In this document: positions 33,299 through 41,515 of the stretch, piece by piece
Layout: the number at the start of each line of letters is the position of its first letter
Numbering within the stretch: the stretch's first letter is position 1
Assembly: GCF_020616335.1 (NCBI RefSeq)
Contig: NZ_CP085051.1
Location: 124,001 to 188,000, forward strand
Direction of reading: 5' to 3'
DNA: 64,000 bases
From: Corynebacterium uberis
GTDB taxonomy: Bacteria > Actinomycetota > Actinomycetes > Mycobacteriales > Mycobacteriaceae
The notes under the pieces: generated by a model
What the model saw: only the letters and a program-made list of their open reading frames with translations
The model's database searches: none
What the model was told of the DNA's origin: nothing
Position numbers and translations under genes: made by a program

Positions 33299-34234
33299 AT
33301 GAGCAGCCCCCCTATGACTTCCGGCCCGGCCGGAAGATTCGCCCCCTCGCCCAGCGGGGATCTGCATTGCGGCAACCTGCGCACGGCGGTGCTGGCGTGG
33401 CTGTGGGCGCGCACGACGGGGCGGCGTTTCTTGCTGCGCATTGAGGACGTGGATTCCCAGCGTTCCTCCGTGGAGTCCGCCGAGCGCCAGTGCGCTGACC
33501 TGGCACGCATCGGGTTGAGCTGGGATGAGCCGCTGTGGTGGCAGTCGCGGCGTGGCGATCGTTACGCGGAGGTCCTGGAATCGCTTGCGTCCCGCGGCCT
33601 GGTCTACGAGTGTTACTGTTCGCGCAAGGAAATCCAGGAGGCCGCCCGCGCCCCGCACGCCATCCCCGGCTCCTATCCCGGCACCTGCCGGGAGCTTTCT
33701 GCCACTACCCGCGCCGCCCGCCGCGCTGAGCTTGCCGCCAAGGGCCGGGTGCCGGCGCTGCGGCTGCGGGCGCAGGTGCGGCAGTGGAGTGTGCGGGATG
33801 CGCTGGTGGGGGACTACGCCGGCGAGGTGGATGACATGGTGCTGCGCCGCGGCGGGCAGGCGGGCCAGCCCCGGGACTGGGCCTATAACTTTGCGGTGGT
33901 CATCGATGATGCCGATAGTGGTGTTGACCAGGTGGTGCGCGGCGATGACCTGCTGTTTTCCGCACCCCGGCAGGCGTATCTTGCCCATGTGCTGGGGTGG
34001 GAGGCGCCGGGGTACGTCCACGTTCCGCTCGTGGTCAACGCGCAGGGACGCAGGTTGTCTAAGCACGACGGGGCGGTGACCCTGCGCGAGCTGCTTGAGG
34101 ATCGCTCCGTGGAAGACATCGTGGGCATGCTGGGCGAATCGATCGGCTGCCCCGGGGCGGATTGCGTGGATCAGTTGCGCAGCCGCTGGGACCCGGAGCT
34201 GCTGCCGCGCGAGCCCTGGGTGTGGCGGGGATAA
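33299..34234 (+). CDS. gluQ: Glutamyl-queuosine tRNA(Asp) synthetase GluQ
   Basis: A truncated glutamyl-tRNA synthetase homologue that attaches glutamate to queuosine in tRNA-Asp. The 311-residue product has [18 protein letters not shown] (HIGH-like motif), RIEDVD, a zinc site formed by YECYCSRKE plus [21 protein letters not shown], and [10 protein letters not shown] (KMSKS-like). It has no anticodon-binding domain, as usual for GluQ. ATG 33299 or 33314 may start it. Its product acts only on queuosine-modified tRNA, so its presence implies that the organism makes or salvages queuosine. Confidence 0.93.
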   Translation: MSSPPMTSGPAGRFAPSPSGDLHCGNLRTAVLAWLWARTTGRRFLLRIEDVDSQRSSVESAERQCADLARIGLSWDEPLWWQSRRGDRYAEVLESLASRGLVYECYCSRKEIQEAARAPHAIPGSYPGTCRELSATTRAARRAELAAKGRVPALRLRAQVRQWSVRDALVGDYAGEVDDMVLRRGGQAGQPRDWAYNFAVVIDDADSGVDQVVRGDDLLFSAPRQAYLAHVLGWEAPGYVHVPLVVNAQGRRLSKHDGAVTLRELLEDRSVEDIVGMLGESIGCPGADCVDQLRSRWDPELLPREPWVWRG

Positions 34235-34305
34235 GGCGAGTTCGCTTCTCGACGCCCCGCGCCTCCCGCTCCCGCGCAGCCTGCGGGCAGTCTGGGGCGG
34301 GCGCA

Positions 34306-34340
34306 CAAAAAACTCCCTGACCCGGCCGGGTCAGGGAGTT
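34306..34340 (-). terminator. Rho-independent terminator after tRNA-Ser(GGA)
   Basis: On the minus strand AACTCCCTGACCC and GGGTCAGGGAGTT form a 13-bp stem around a CGGCC-type loop, followed by TTTTG. It ends transcripts of the tRNA on the minus strand. Confidence 0.9.
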
Positions 34341-34348
34341 GTCCTTGG

Positions 34349-34434
34349 CGGAGGATGTGGGATTTGAACCCACGAGGGGCGTGAACCCCGCACGCGTTCC
34401 AGGCGTGTGACATAGGCCGCTAGTCGAATCCTCC
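34349..34434 (-). tRNA. tRNA-Ser (anticodon GGA)
   Basis: An 86-base gene on the minus strand with acceptor GGAGGAT/ATCCTCC and discriminator G. CACGCCTGGAACGCGTG gives anticodon GGA. It has a long variable arm and the T-loop GGTTCAAATC. It reads UCC/UCU and completes the serine set in this window. Confidence 0.96.
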
Positions 34435-34562
34435 TCGTGCGCGCAGGCGCCGCAGTGCGACGCTGGCGTACGGGCAAGACTGTACACAATCTGTCTGCCT
34501 GGGGCAAAACCGCACGTCCTGGTGGGGATTGGTGGTGCCGGGTGCGTTCGGCTACCATGGGA

Positions 34563-34656
34563 GTCCGGATCTCGCGCGGCGTGTATCTTGTGAACTCCCC
34601 CAGGGCAGGAATGCAGCAAGGGTCAACGAGCTCTACCGGGTGCGCGGGATCCCCTT
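34563..34656 (+). ncRNA. ffs: Signal recognition particle RNA, small (4.5S) type
   Basis: The core reads AGGGCAGGAATGCAGCAAGGG, with a GGAA tetraloop on a GGC/GCAG helix, the SRP domain IV signature. It is followed by AACGAGCTCTACCGGGTGCG. The outer helix pairs GGATCTCGCGC (34567-34577) with GCGCGGGATCC (34642-34652), followed by CCTTTTT. The ends are estimated from this pairing. Its product binds Ffh. Confidence 0.88.
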
Positions 34657-34760
34657 TTTCTTTTTCGGGCTGGGGCCTGGGGGCGGCGAGGTGGGCTGCA
34701 GCATGGGTACTATAAATCCAGTGTGTGAATCTCGGTAGCCACGAGGAAGGAAACCCCGTT

Positions 34761-36029
34761 TTGTCTCTGCTGGAATTGGATGCTGATCAGCGCGCAGAAT
34801 GCGCAGCTGCCGCCCGCCGTGCGTATGAGGAGCTCAAGGCCAAGAACCTGGATTTGAACCTCACGCGGGGTAAGCCGTCGACGGAGCAACTGGATTTGTC
34901 TCGTGAGCTGCTCAGCTTGCCGGGGGATGATCCGGTGGCCGCCGATGGCACGGATGTGCGCAATTACGGTCAGGGGGCCGGGATCATTGATATCCGCTCA
35001 TTGTGGGCGGAGGTCCTGGGAATTGATGTTGAGAATCTTATTGCTGCGGATTCTTCCTCGCTGAATATCATGTTTGATCTCATCAGCTTCGTGTGGCTGT
35101 GGGGCACTCCGGATTCGCCGCAGCCGTGGGGGCGCGAGGAGAAGGTGCGGTGGATCTGCCCGGTCCCGGGCTATGATCGCCACTTCACCATCACCGAAAA
35201 GTTTGGCATTGAGATGGTGCCGGTGCCCATGCTTGACGATGGCCCGGATATGGATGCAGTGCGCAACCTCGCCCAGGATCCCACGGTCAAGGGCATGTGG
35301 ACGGTGCCGGTGTTTGGCAATCCCACGGGCGTGAGCTTCAGCAAGGCGGTCACTGAGGAGCTGGCCAGCATGGATACGGCCGCGCCGGACTTCCGCATCG
35401 TGTGGGATAACGCCTACGCGGTGCACACGCTGACTGACTCTTTCCCCGAGGTCTACAACGTCATCGAATTGGCACGCCAGGCGGGCAACCCGAATCGTTT
35501 TTGGTTTATGTCCTCGACGTCCAAGATCACCCATGCGGGTTCGGGCGTGAGCTTTTTCGCCTCTTCAAAGGAGAACCTGGAGTGGTACCAATCCATCGCC
35601 TCAGTTCGCGGAATTGGGCCTAACAAGGTCAATCAGCTCGCGCATGCGCGTTTCTTTGGTTCGGCGCAGGGCGTGTTTGACCATATGAAACGCCACGCGG
35701 AGTCTTTGGCTCCGAAGTTCCAGCGGGTACAGCAGATCCTTGATGATCGACTTTCGGAATACGATGTAGCACACTGGACCAAACCGGATGGTGGTTATTT
35801 CATCTCCTTGGATGTGGTGGATGGCACGGCATCTCGGGTGGTGCAGTTGGCCAAGGAGGCTGGTATTGCGTTGACGCAGGCCGGTTCTTCTTTCCCGCTG
35901 CATGAAGATCCGAATGATCGCAACATCCGGTTGGCCCCCTCGATGCCTCCGCTGGAGGAGCTTGAGGTGGCTATGGACGGTGTGGCCACCTGCGTGTTGG
36001 TGGCTGCTTTGGAGAAATTGGGCGCCTGA
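34761..36029 (+). CDS. aspT: Aspartate aminotransferase, class Ic (AspT)
   Basis: Main aspartate aminotransferase of corynebacteria, 422 residues, subgroup Ic. Motifs are LNLTRGKPSTEQLD, GTDVRNYGQ, ICPVPGYDRHF, PVFGNPTGV, FRIVWDNAYAVHTL and the PLP lysine in SSTSKITHAGSGVSFF; the C-terminus RLAPSMPPLEELEVAMDGVA is typical. It supplies aspartate for the lysC-asd pathway 26 kb downstream. TTG 34761 is chosen: it follows GGAAGGAAACC and gives the expected family N-terminus (SLLELD); GTG further upstream at 34725 is unlikely. It precedes dnaX, as in related genomes. Confidence 0.94.
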   Translation: MSLLELDADQRAECAAAARRAYEELKAKNLDLNLTRGKPSTEQLDLSRELLSLPGDDPVAADGTDVRNYGQGAGIIDIRSLWAEVLGIDVENLIAADSSSLNIMFDLISFVWLWGTPDSPQPWGREEKVRWICPVPGYDRHFTITEKFGIEMVPVPMLDDGPDMDAVRNLAQDPTVKGMWTVPVFGNPTGVSFSKAVTEELASMDTAAPDFRIVWDNAYAVHTLTDSFPEVYNVIELARQAGNPNRFWFMSSTSKITHAGSGVSFFASSKENLEWYQSIASVRGIGPNKVNQLAHARFFGSAQGVFDHMKRHAESLAPKFQRVQQILDDRLSEYDVAHWTKPDGGYFISLDVVDGTASRVVQLAKEAGIALTQAGSSFPLHEDPNDRNIRLAPSMPPLEELEVAMDGVATCVLVAALEKLGA

Positions 36030-36108
36030 TTATCGGCGCACGCTTCCTTCGCGGCGCTAGGGCCCGGTTGGCCTAAGACCGGGTCTTCGAAAGGAGTACC
36101 ACACAACC

Positions 36109-36720
36109 GTGGACAGGAACGAGACCGAAGTTTGGCTGGGTGATTTCATGCCAGCCCAGCTCGATGTGTTTCCGGGTGGGGCATTCCATGTGGGGGTGTC
36201 CCAGTTTGATGGCCAGTCCATTGCCTGTACCACGGACTTTGCGCGGATTGATACCGGTTTGCAGGTTGACGGCGCCGCAGAGCTGACTGATGTGCGCAGT
36301 GAGTTGTTTGTGGTGGCGGAGGCGGATGTCTTTCCTGCGGTGATGGCCGTGGGTACGGCCGCTGACGTACTGCGGCAGAATGCGCAGGTTATTCCCGCGG
36401 AGCCGGGGACGATGTTGCCGGGTTTGGCGGCCAAGGCGGGGTTGTTGACGGACCAGTATGGTTTTGCCACCGATGTGACGGTGCGCCACGGGTTGTTGGT
36501 GCCCCCGTTTATGTGGGGTGGCCCGGTGCCCCAGTTCGCGGAGGCTGCGGGCGATGTTCATGGTGAGGGTGTGACGCCGGGGGCGGGCCGCCTGACGGTG
36601 ATGTTGCAGTTGATTTTGCTCACTGATGCGGAGCGGGCGTGGGTCCTGGATGAGGGGATGGCGCCGCTGTTGGCTCAGGTGGAGGCGGAGTTGCTTCCGG
36701 TGCACGACTGGCGTCGATAA
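36109..36720 (+). CDS. Conserved hypothetical, possibly suppressor-of-fused-like domain
   Basis: A 203-residue soluble protein between aspT and dnaX. Features are WLGDFMPAQLDVFPGGAFHVG, RSELFVVAEADVFPAVMAVG, VRHGLLVPPFMW and the C-terminal LQLILLTDAERAWVLDEGM. The last segment resembles the end of bacterial SUFU-like proteins (LLPLTEEEyeya...G), which are of unknown function in bacteria and sometimes act as immunity proteins. The assignment is tentative. The start is GTG with AAAGGAG 12 bases upstream. Its stop lies 33 bases before the dnaX start; a GCTTATCGACGCC copy (reverse) spans its stop codon. Confidence 0.75.
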   Translation: MDRNETEVWLGDFMPAQLDVFPGGAFHVGVSQFDGQSIACTTDFARIDTGLQVDGAAELTDVRSELFVVAEADVFPAVMAVGTAADVLRQNAQVIPAEPGTMLPGLAAKAGLLTDQYGFATDVTVRHGLLVPPFMWGGPVPQFAEAAGDVHGEGVTPGAGRLTVMLQLILLTDAERAWVLDEGMAPLLAQVEAELLPVHDWRR

Positions 36721-36753
36721 GCGTCGCGGCGTCGGCTGGGTAGGCTGGTGGGC

Positions 36754-39264
36754 GTGTCGCTTTACCGGAAGTATCGCCCCGCGTCGTTTGCTGAGGTCGT
36801 AGGCCAGGAGCAGGTAACCAAGCCGCTGTCGGCGGCCCTGGATTCGGGCCGCATTAATCATGCCTACCTGTTTTCGGGGCCGCGCGGGTGCGGTAAGACC
36901 TCGTCGGCGCGGATTTTGGCGCGTTCGCTCAATTGTGCAGAGGGCCCAACATCGACGCCGTGTGGGCGGTGCGATTCGTGCCGTTCTTTGGCGCCGGGCG
37001 GACCGGGCAATTTGGATGTCACTGAGCTGGATGCCGCGAGCCATAATGGCGTGGAGGACATGCGTGAGCTGCGCGATCGTGCCTATTACGCCCCCGCGGA
37101 TTCCCGGTATCGGGTTTTTATTATTGATGAAGCCCACATGATCTCTAATGCGGGTTCTAATGCGCTGCTGAAGATTGTTGAGGAGCCGCCGGAGCACCTC
37201 ATTTTCATTTTTGCTACCACCGAGCCGGAGAAAGTCATTGGGACGATCCGCTCGCGGACGCACCATTATCCTTTCCGGCTGCTCACGCCTCAGGCGATGC
37301 GCGGATTGTTGCAGCGCACGGCGCAGGCGGAAGGGGTTCATGTTGATGATGCCGTCTATCCGCTGGTCATCCGCGCCGGCGGGGGCTCGCCGCGCGATTC
37401 GCTGTCCATTTTGGATCAGCTGCTCGCCGGCGCAGGTACGCAGGGGCTGACCTATGAGGCGGCGTTGCCGCTGCTGGGGGTCACCGATGTCACGCTTCTC
37501 GACGCCACCGTCGATGCGCTAGCCGACGGCGACAAGGCCGCGCTCTTTGCCGGTATTGATGAAGTCATTGAGACCGGAATTGAGCCGCGCAGATTTGTCA
37601 CGGACCTTCTTGACCGGCTGCGCGACCTGATGGTGATGCAGGCGGTGCCGGAGGCCCTGGAGATGGGCCTGGTTGATGCGCCCACCGATCGCGCGGACGT
37701 GCTGCGCGCCCAGGCGCAGCGTTTCACCGGCCCGCAGATCACCCGGCTTGCCAGCGAGGTCAACGCGCGCATCCCGGAGATGCGCGGGGCAACCTCCCCG
37801 CGCCTGCTTTTGGAGATCCTGTGCGCGCACCTCGTCGCCGGCCCGACCCCAGCGACGGCACCTGCGGCCGCTGAGGCATCCGCACCTGCCGCCGCCGCTT
37901 CGCAGACCCCCCGCGCGGCCCGGGTTACCGGGGCGGGGGGCCGGATCTACGAGCGCCGCTCCGCGCGGCTAGCCCGGGAGCAGGCCGAACGCCAGCAGCG
38001 GGAGCAGCAGGCCCAACAACAGGCACAGCAGCCGCAGCAGGATGCGCAGCCCCCCGCTGAGCGCACAGAACAGGCCCCGCAGGCCCAGCACACCCCACAC
38101 ACTGAGCAAGCCCCGCAGGCGCCACACACTGACCAGGAGCATGAGGCGGAGCGGGAGCACCAGGTCGAGCAGGCCCGCCAGGCCGAGCAGTCCCAGCCCC
38201 CGGCCCCGGAAACCACCCGTGACCCGGAGCCAGAGCAGGAGACGCAGCCGCATTCTGATTCGGCGGCAGGCTCAGCGAACGTGCCTGCGCAGTCGGCTCC
38301 GGCGCCCCAGGCCCCGGATGCGGCGCAGCGGGCGGCGGGCGCGGAGCACCCCGCCCAGCCGGAGGAGCAGGCAGCGCAGGCGGCCGACGCCCCGGAGGAT
38401 CTGGTGGAAAAGATCCGCGATAATTGGGCGGTCGTGCGCGAGCAGGTGGGCAAGCGCAACCGGGTCGCCCAGATCATGCTCACCGAGGCGACGGTGCTGC
38501 GGCTGGAAGAGTCCACCCTGGTCATCGGGCATAACACGGGCGCGTTGGCGCAGCGGCTTAATGCGCAGAGCAATAACGCGGACATTGTTGCCGTGGTGCA
38601 GGGGTTGACTAATACCCAGTTGCAGGTGCGCTGCGAGGTCGGCAGGTCGGGCGGTGCGGGGGCGCAGCAGCGCTCGGCGCAGGCAAAGCCGTGGGCGCCG
38701 GAGGGATCCCCCCGGGAGCATCGCGCGCCCCAGACGAGTGCTGGGGACGATGCTGATGGGGAGGCGTCGATAAGCGATACCCCCGCGCCCACCGTGTGGG
38801 GAACGCCGGCGGCGATCGGTGGAGCGCCAGAGTCGCAGAAGCAGGCGCAGGCGCAGGACCGGGCAGCTCAGGCGAAGCCGGAGGCGCCGGCGCGCCCGCC
38901 GCGGCGCACCTACACCATTCCGGGGGCGGCGCGCCGGGCGCAGGCCGCAGCAGCGCCAACGTTTGGTGACGGCACCCCGCTGCCGCCCGAGCCGGATGAT
39001 GATGCCGCCGCGCCCCCAGATTTTCACGATGACAGCCCCGCCGCCCCCGGGCCCCGCGTTGCCGCACCGCCGACGCCGCAGGCCCCGGCGACTGAGCGAC
39101 CCGCGGCCCCAGCCCCGACCCCTGCGGCGGCGGAGGCGGAGGAGGATCCTGAGGAGCGGGAGATGCGGGAGGCAGCCCGCCAGCCGGGAACCCTGGATCG
39201 CAGAGACGCGTTAACTATGGCGATAGATCTTGTCGCCCAGGAGCTCGGGGCACGCCCGGTGTGA
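36754..39264 (+). CDS. dnaX: DNA polymerase III subunit gamma/tau with long low-complexity linkers
   Basis: Clamp-loader ATPase, 836 residues. The N-terminal AAA+ module has SLYRKYRPASFAEVVGQ, Walker A GPRGCGKTSSARIL, a zinc module ending CGRCDSC, IDEAHMIS, and the sensor IFATTEPEKVIGTIRSR. Domain III ends near residue 365. An Ala/Pro/Gln/Glu-rich linker (about 366-546) precedes a recognisable tau domain (DLVEKIRDNWAVVREQVGKRNRVAQIML). A second disordered stretch (about 640-800) precedes the final helix. GTG 36754 gives the usual MSLYRKYRP start; GTG 36748 is possible. No slippery A-run frameshift site was noticed. Confidence 0.95.
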   Translation: MSLYRKYRPASFAEVVGQEQVTKPLSAALDSGRINHAYLFSGPRGCGKTSSARILARSLNCAEGPTSTPCGRCDSCRSLAPGGPGNLDVTELDAASHNGVEDMRELRDRAYYAPADSRYRVFIIDEAHMISNAGSNALLKIVEEPPEHLIFIFATTEPEKVIGTIRSRTHHYPFRLLTPQAMRGLLQRTAQAEGVHVDDAVYPLVIRAGGGSPRDSLSILDQLLAGAGTQGLTYEAALPLLGVTDVTLLDATVDALADGDKAALFAGIDEVIETGIEPRRFVTDLLDRLRDLMVMQAVPEALEMGLVDAPTDRADVLRAQAQRFTGPQITRLASEVNARIPEMRGATSPRLLLEILCAHLVAGPTPATAPAAAEASAPAAAASQTPRAARVTGAGGRIYERRSARLAREQAERQQREQQAQQQAQQPQQDAQPPAERTEQAPQAQHTPHTEQAPQAPHTDQEHEAEREHQVEQARQAEQSQPPAPETTRDPEPEQETQPHSDSAAGSANVPAQSAPAPQAPDAAQRAAGAEHPAQPEEQAAQAADAPEDLVEKIRDNWAVVREQVGKRNRVAQIMLTEATVLRLEESTLVIGHNTGALAQRLNAQSNNADIVAVVQGLTNTQLQVRCEVGRSGGAGAQQRSAQAKPWAPEGSPREHRAPQTSAGDDADGEASISDTPAPTVWGTPAAIGGAPESQKQAQAQDRAAQAKPEAPARPPRRTYTIPGAARRAQAAAAPTFGDGTPLPPEPDDDAAAPPDFHDDSPAAPGPRVAAPPTPQAPATERPAAPAPTPAAAEAEEDPEEREMREAARQPGTLDRRDALTMAIDLVAQELGARPV

Positions 39265-39313
39265 CCCGGCTAGACTTGCTGGGACGTACTAACTAGAAGG
39301 GGAACCCACACAC

Positions 39314-39634
39314 ATGTCTGAACCGAACATGGATATGCAGGCGTTGCTGTCGCAGGCGCAGGAGATGCAGGCGCAGCTCCAGCGCGCGCAGAAGGAAATC
39401 TTGGCCTCCCAGGTCACCGGGCAGGCCGGCGGCGGCCTGGTCTCTGTGACCATGACCGGCGGCGGGGAGGTCACGGATGTGGCCATTGACCCGAAGGTCG
39501 TGGACCCGGAGGACGTTGATACCCTCCAGGATCTGATCACCGGCGCGTTCGCGGACGCCCACCAGAAGGTTGGCGCCTTGGCAGAAGAGAAGATGGGCCC
39601 GCTATCGCAGGGCCTCGGCGGCGGCCTGTTCTAG
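39314..39634 (+). CDS. YbaB/EbfC-family nucleoid-associated protein
   Basis: Small DNA-binding protein of 106 residues. It has an N-terminal helix of Gln/Met/Ala-rich heptads ([21 protein letters not shown]), then strands [18 protein letters not shown], then [16 protein letters not shown]. It usually forms dimers and binds DNA. The dnaX-ybaB-recR order is widely conserved. ATG preceded by AAGGGG. Confidence 0.95.
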   Translation: MSEPNMDMQALLSQAQEMQAQLQRAQKEILASQVTGQAGGGLVSVTMTGGGEVTDVAIDPKVVDPEDVDTLQDLITGAFADAHQKVGALAEEKMGPLSQGLGGGLF

Positions 39635-39702
39635 GGCCCGCGCGGGGGGACACAACACGTTGTGGGGGTGCACAACAGTCGACGGCGTAGAAAGGCCCCA
39701 GC

Positions 39703-40359
39703 TTGTTCGAAGGACCCCTGCAAGACCTCATCGATGAGTTCTCCCGGCTTCCGGGAGTGGGGCCCAAATCTGCCCAACGCATTGCGTTTCACCTGCTCAA
39801 CGTGGAACCGGAGGACATCATTCGCCTCCAGGAGGCGTTGGGCGCGGTGCGCGATGGGGTGCGTTTCTGCCGGATTTGCTGCAACATTTCCCGCGACGAG
39901 GTCTGCCGCATCTGCGCGGATTCCTCCCGCGACGCCACGGTGATCTGCGTGGTGGAGGAGCCGAAGGACATCCAGGTCATCGAGCGCACCGGCGAGTATT
40001 CCGGGCGGTACCACGTGCTCGGCGGGGCGCTGGACCCGCTGGCCAATGTGGGCCCCCGGGAGCTGAACATCACCTCCCTGCTGCAACGCATCGGCGGGGT
40101 GCTGCCGGATCGTGAGCTTGCGGATTCCACCCCGGACAATCCGCTTTTCGACGCCGTCCCGCAAGTCCGCGAGGTCATCTTAGCCACCGACCCCAACACG
40201 GAAGGCGAGGCCACGGCCTCCTACCTGGTGCGCCTGCTGCGCGATTTTCCGGACCTGACCATCTCTAAGCTGGCCTCCGGCATGCCGCTGGGCGGTGATC
40301 TGGAGTTTGTTGATGAGCTCACGCTCTCGCGCGCGCTCAGCGGGCGGCTGACCCTGTGA
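39703..40359 (+). CDS. recR: Recombination mediator RecR
   Basis: DNA repair protein that acts with RecF/RecO to load RecA. The 218-residue product has the helix-hairpin-helix [17 protein letters not shown], a zinc finger [16 protein letters not shown], and a Toprim domain beginning [15 protein letters not shown], with [16 protein letters not shown]. It starts at TTG after AGAAAGG. Its stop overlaps the next GTG by 4 bases. Confidence 0.95.
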   Translation: MFEGPLQDLIDEFSRLPGVGPKSAQRIAFHLLNVEPEDIIRLQEALGAVRDGVRFCRICCNISRDEVCRICADSSRDATVICVVEEPKDIQVIERTGEYSGRYHVLGGALDPLANVGPRELNITSLLQRIGGVLPDRELADSTPDNPLFDAVPQVREVILATDPNTEGEATASYLVRLLRDFPDLTISKLASGMPLGGDLEFVDELTLSRALSGRLTL

Positions 40360-40745
40360 GGCCACTTGTCCGGCAGCTGACTGCATTCACGGCTGTTGGT
40401 GTCGGCGGCGCGGTGGTGGACTACTCCACCCGCCTGCTGTGCCTGGGGCTGGGCATGCCCAGCTCGGCGGCGCGTGGGGTCAGCTACATCGCGGGCTCGA
40501 CGTTCGCTTACCTGGCTAACAGCGTGGTCACCTTCTCCGGGCAACGCTCCCGGGAGGAGGTGCGCCGGGCGGCGATCAGTTACCTGTTGTGTTTCCTGGT
40601 GGCGGTGGGCGTCGACCGGGTGGTGCTGACCGTGGGAGACGGGTGTGACCACATCTTGGTGTGGTCCTGGGTGGTCTCCCAGGCGGCGGCAACCGTGCTG
40701 AACTTTATGCTCCAGCGGCTGTGGGTGTTTCGCGCGCCGAAGTAG
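40356..40745 (+). CDS. GtrA-family membrane protein, second copy in window
   Basis: A 129-residue protein with four membrane helices: [60 protein letters not shown] and [20 protein letters not shown]. This is the GtrA pattern, with an Asn before the second loop and Phe-Met-Leu-Gln-Arg at the end. It presumably handles a polyprenyl-phosphate sugar. The overlap with recR (GTGA) implies coupling. It is distinct in sequence from the GtrA protein at 10002. Confidence 0.85.
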   Translation: MRPLVRQLTAFTAVGVGGAVVDYSTRLLCLGLGMPSSAARGVSYIAGSTFAYLANSVVTFSGQRSREEVRRAAISYLLCFLVAVGVDRVVLTVGDGCDHILVWSWVVSQAAATVLNFMLQRLWVFRAPK

Positions 40746-40750
40746 CGGTG

Positions 40751-41515
40751 CTACTTCTGGCCCAGCCGCTCCAGGCGCAGCCGATCGATGATGGGGATTT
40801 CCAGGGGCTCGAGTTCGTCGAGCCGGATGCCCATGGCGCGGGCCAGGAGGAGATCCGCCAGCTGGGGGTTGCGGGCGAGCGCGGGGCCGTGCATGTAGGT
40901 GGCAATGACGCTGCCTTGGACGGCGCCCTCGGCGCTGGTTTGGGCGGTGGCGTCGCTCAGTCCGGCAGCGCCGGTGGAGTCGCAGTTGCCGGTGCCGCGG
41001 GTGACGGTGCCCAGGGGTTGGGCCTGGGGGCCGAGCACGGTGGCGCCCATGTGGTTTTCAAACCCGGTCAGCGGTTCGGTCAGCTCGGAGGTGATGCCGG
41101 CCCGGGTGGGGGTGGAGGCAACCTCGCCGATGGCCCGGGTGGCCAGGCCGGCGGTGGTGGCGTCCACCAGGCCAACACCGTCAACGATGCGGTCGCCGGC
41201 ACGGAAGGATTCGCCGAGGACCTGAAGCCCGGCGCAGATGGCCAGGATCGGGCGGCCGGCCTCCGCCGCGCGGGTCAGGCCGCGGTCGGCGATGAGGTGT
41301 TCTGCCGCCAGGATCTGGGCGGTGTCCTCGCCGCCGCCCAGGGTGTACAGGTCCAGGGTCTCTGGCACGGGCTCGCCCAGGCGGATGCGCTGGATCTGCG
41401 CGGTGATGCCGCGCATGCGGGCGCGCTGGCGCAGCACCAGGGCGTTGCCGTCATCGCCGTAGGTGCCCAGGACGTCCGGGAGGACCAGGCCGATGGTCAA
41501 GGTGGTGCTGCTCAT
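40751..41515 (-). CDS. gatD: Lipid II isoglutaminyl synthase, glutaminase subunit GatD
   Basis: Glutamine amidotransferase subunit that supplies ammonia to MurT for amidating the D-glutamate of peptidoglycan stem peptides. The 254-residue CobB/CobQ-like protein has LVLPDVLGTYGDDGNALVLRQRA at the start, the nucleophile Cys in LAICAGLQVLG (about residue 94), and the catalytic His in ATYMHGPALARNPQLAD. Its start overlaps the murT stop by 4 bases, the usual arrangement. Confidence 0.95.
   Translation of the reverse strand: MSSTTLTIGLVLPDVLGTYGDDGNALVLRQRARMRGITAQIQRIRLGEPVPETLDLYTLGGGEDTAQILAAEHLIADRGLTRAAEAGRPILAICAGLQVLGESFRAGDRIVDGVGLVDATTAGLATRAIGEVASTPTRAGITSELTEPLTGFENHMGATVLGPQAQPLGTVTRGTGNCDSTGAAGLSDATAQTSAEGAVQGSVIATYMHGPALARNPQLADLLLARAMGIRLDELEPLEIPIIDRLRLERLGQK

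Noticed and set aside
32615-34306. 563-codon minus-strand open frame
   Set aside because: Covers gluQ antisense and part of yhhQ out of frame; composition is Arg/Pro/His-rich noise.
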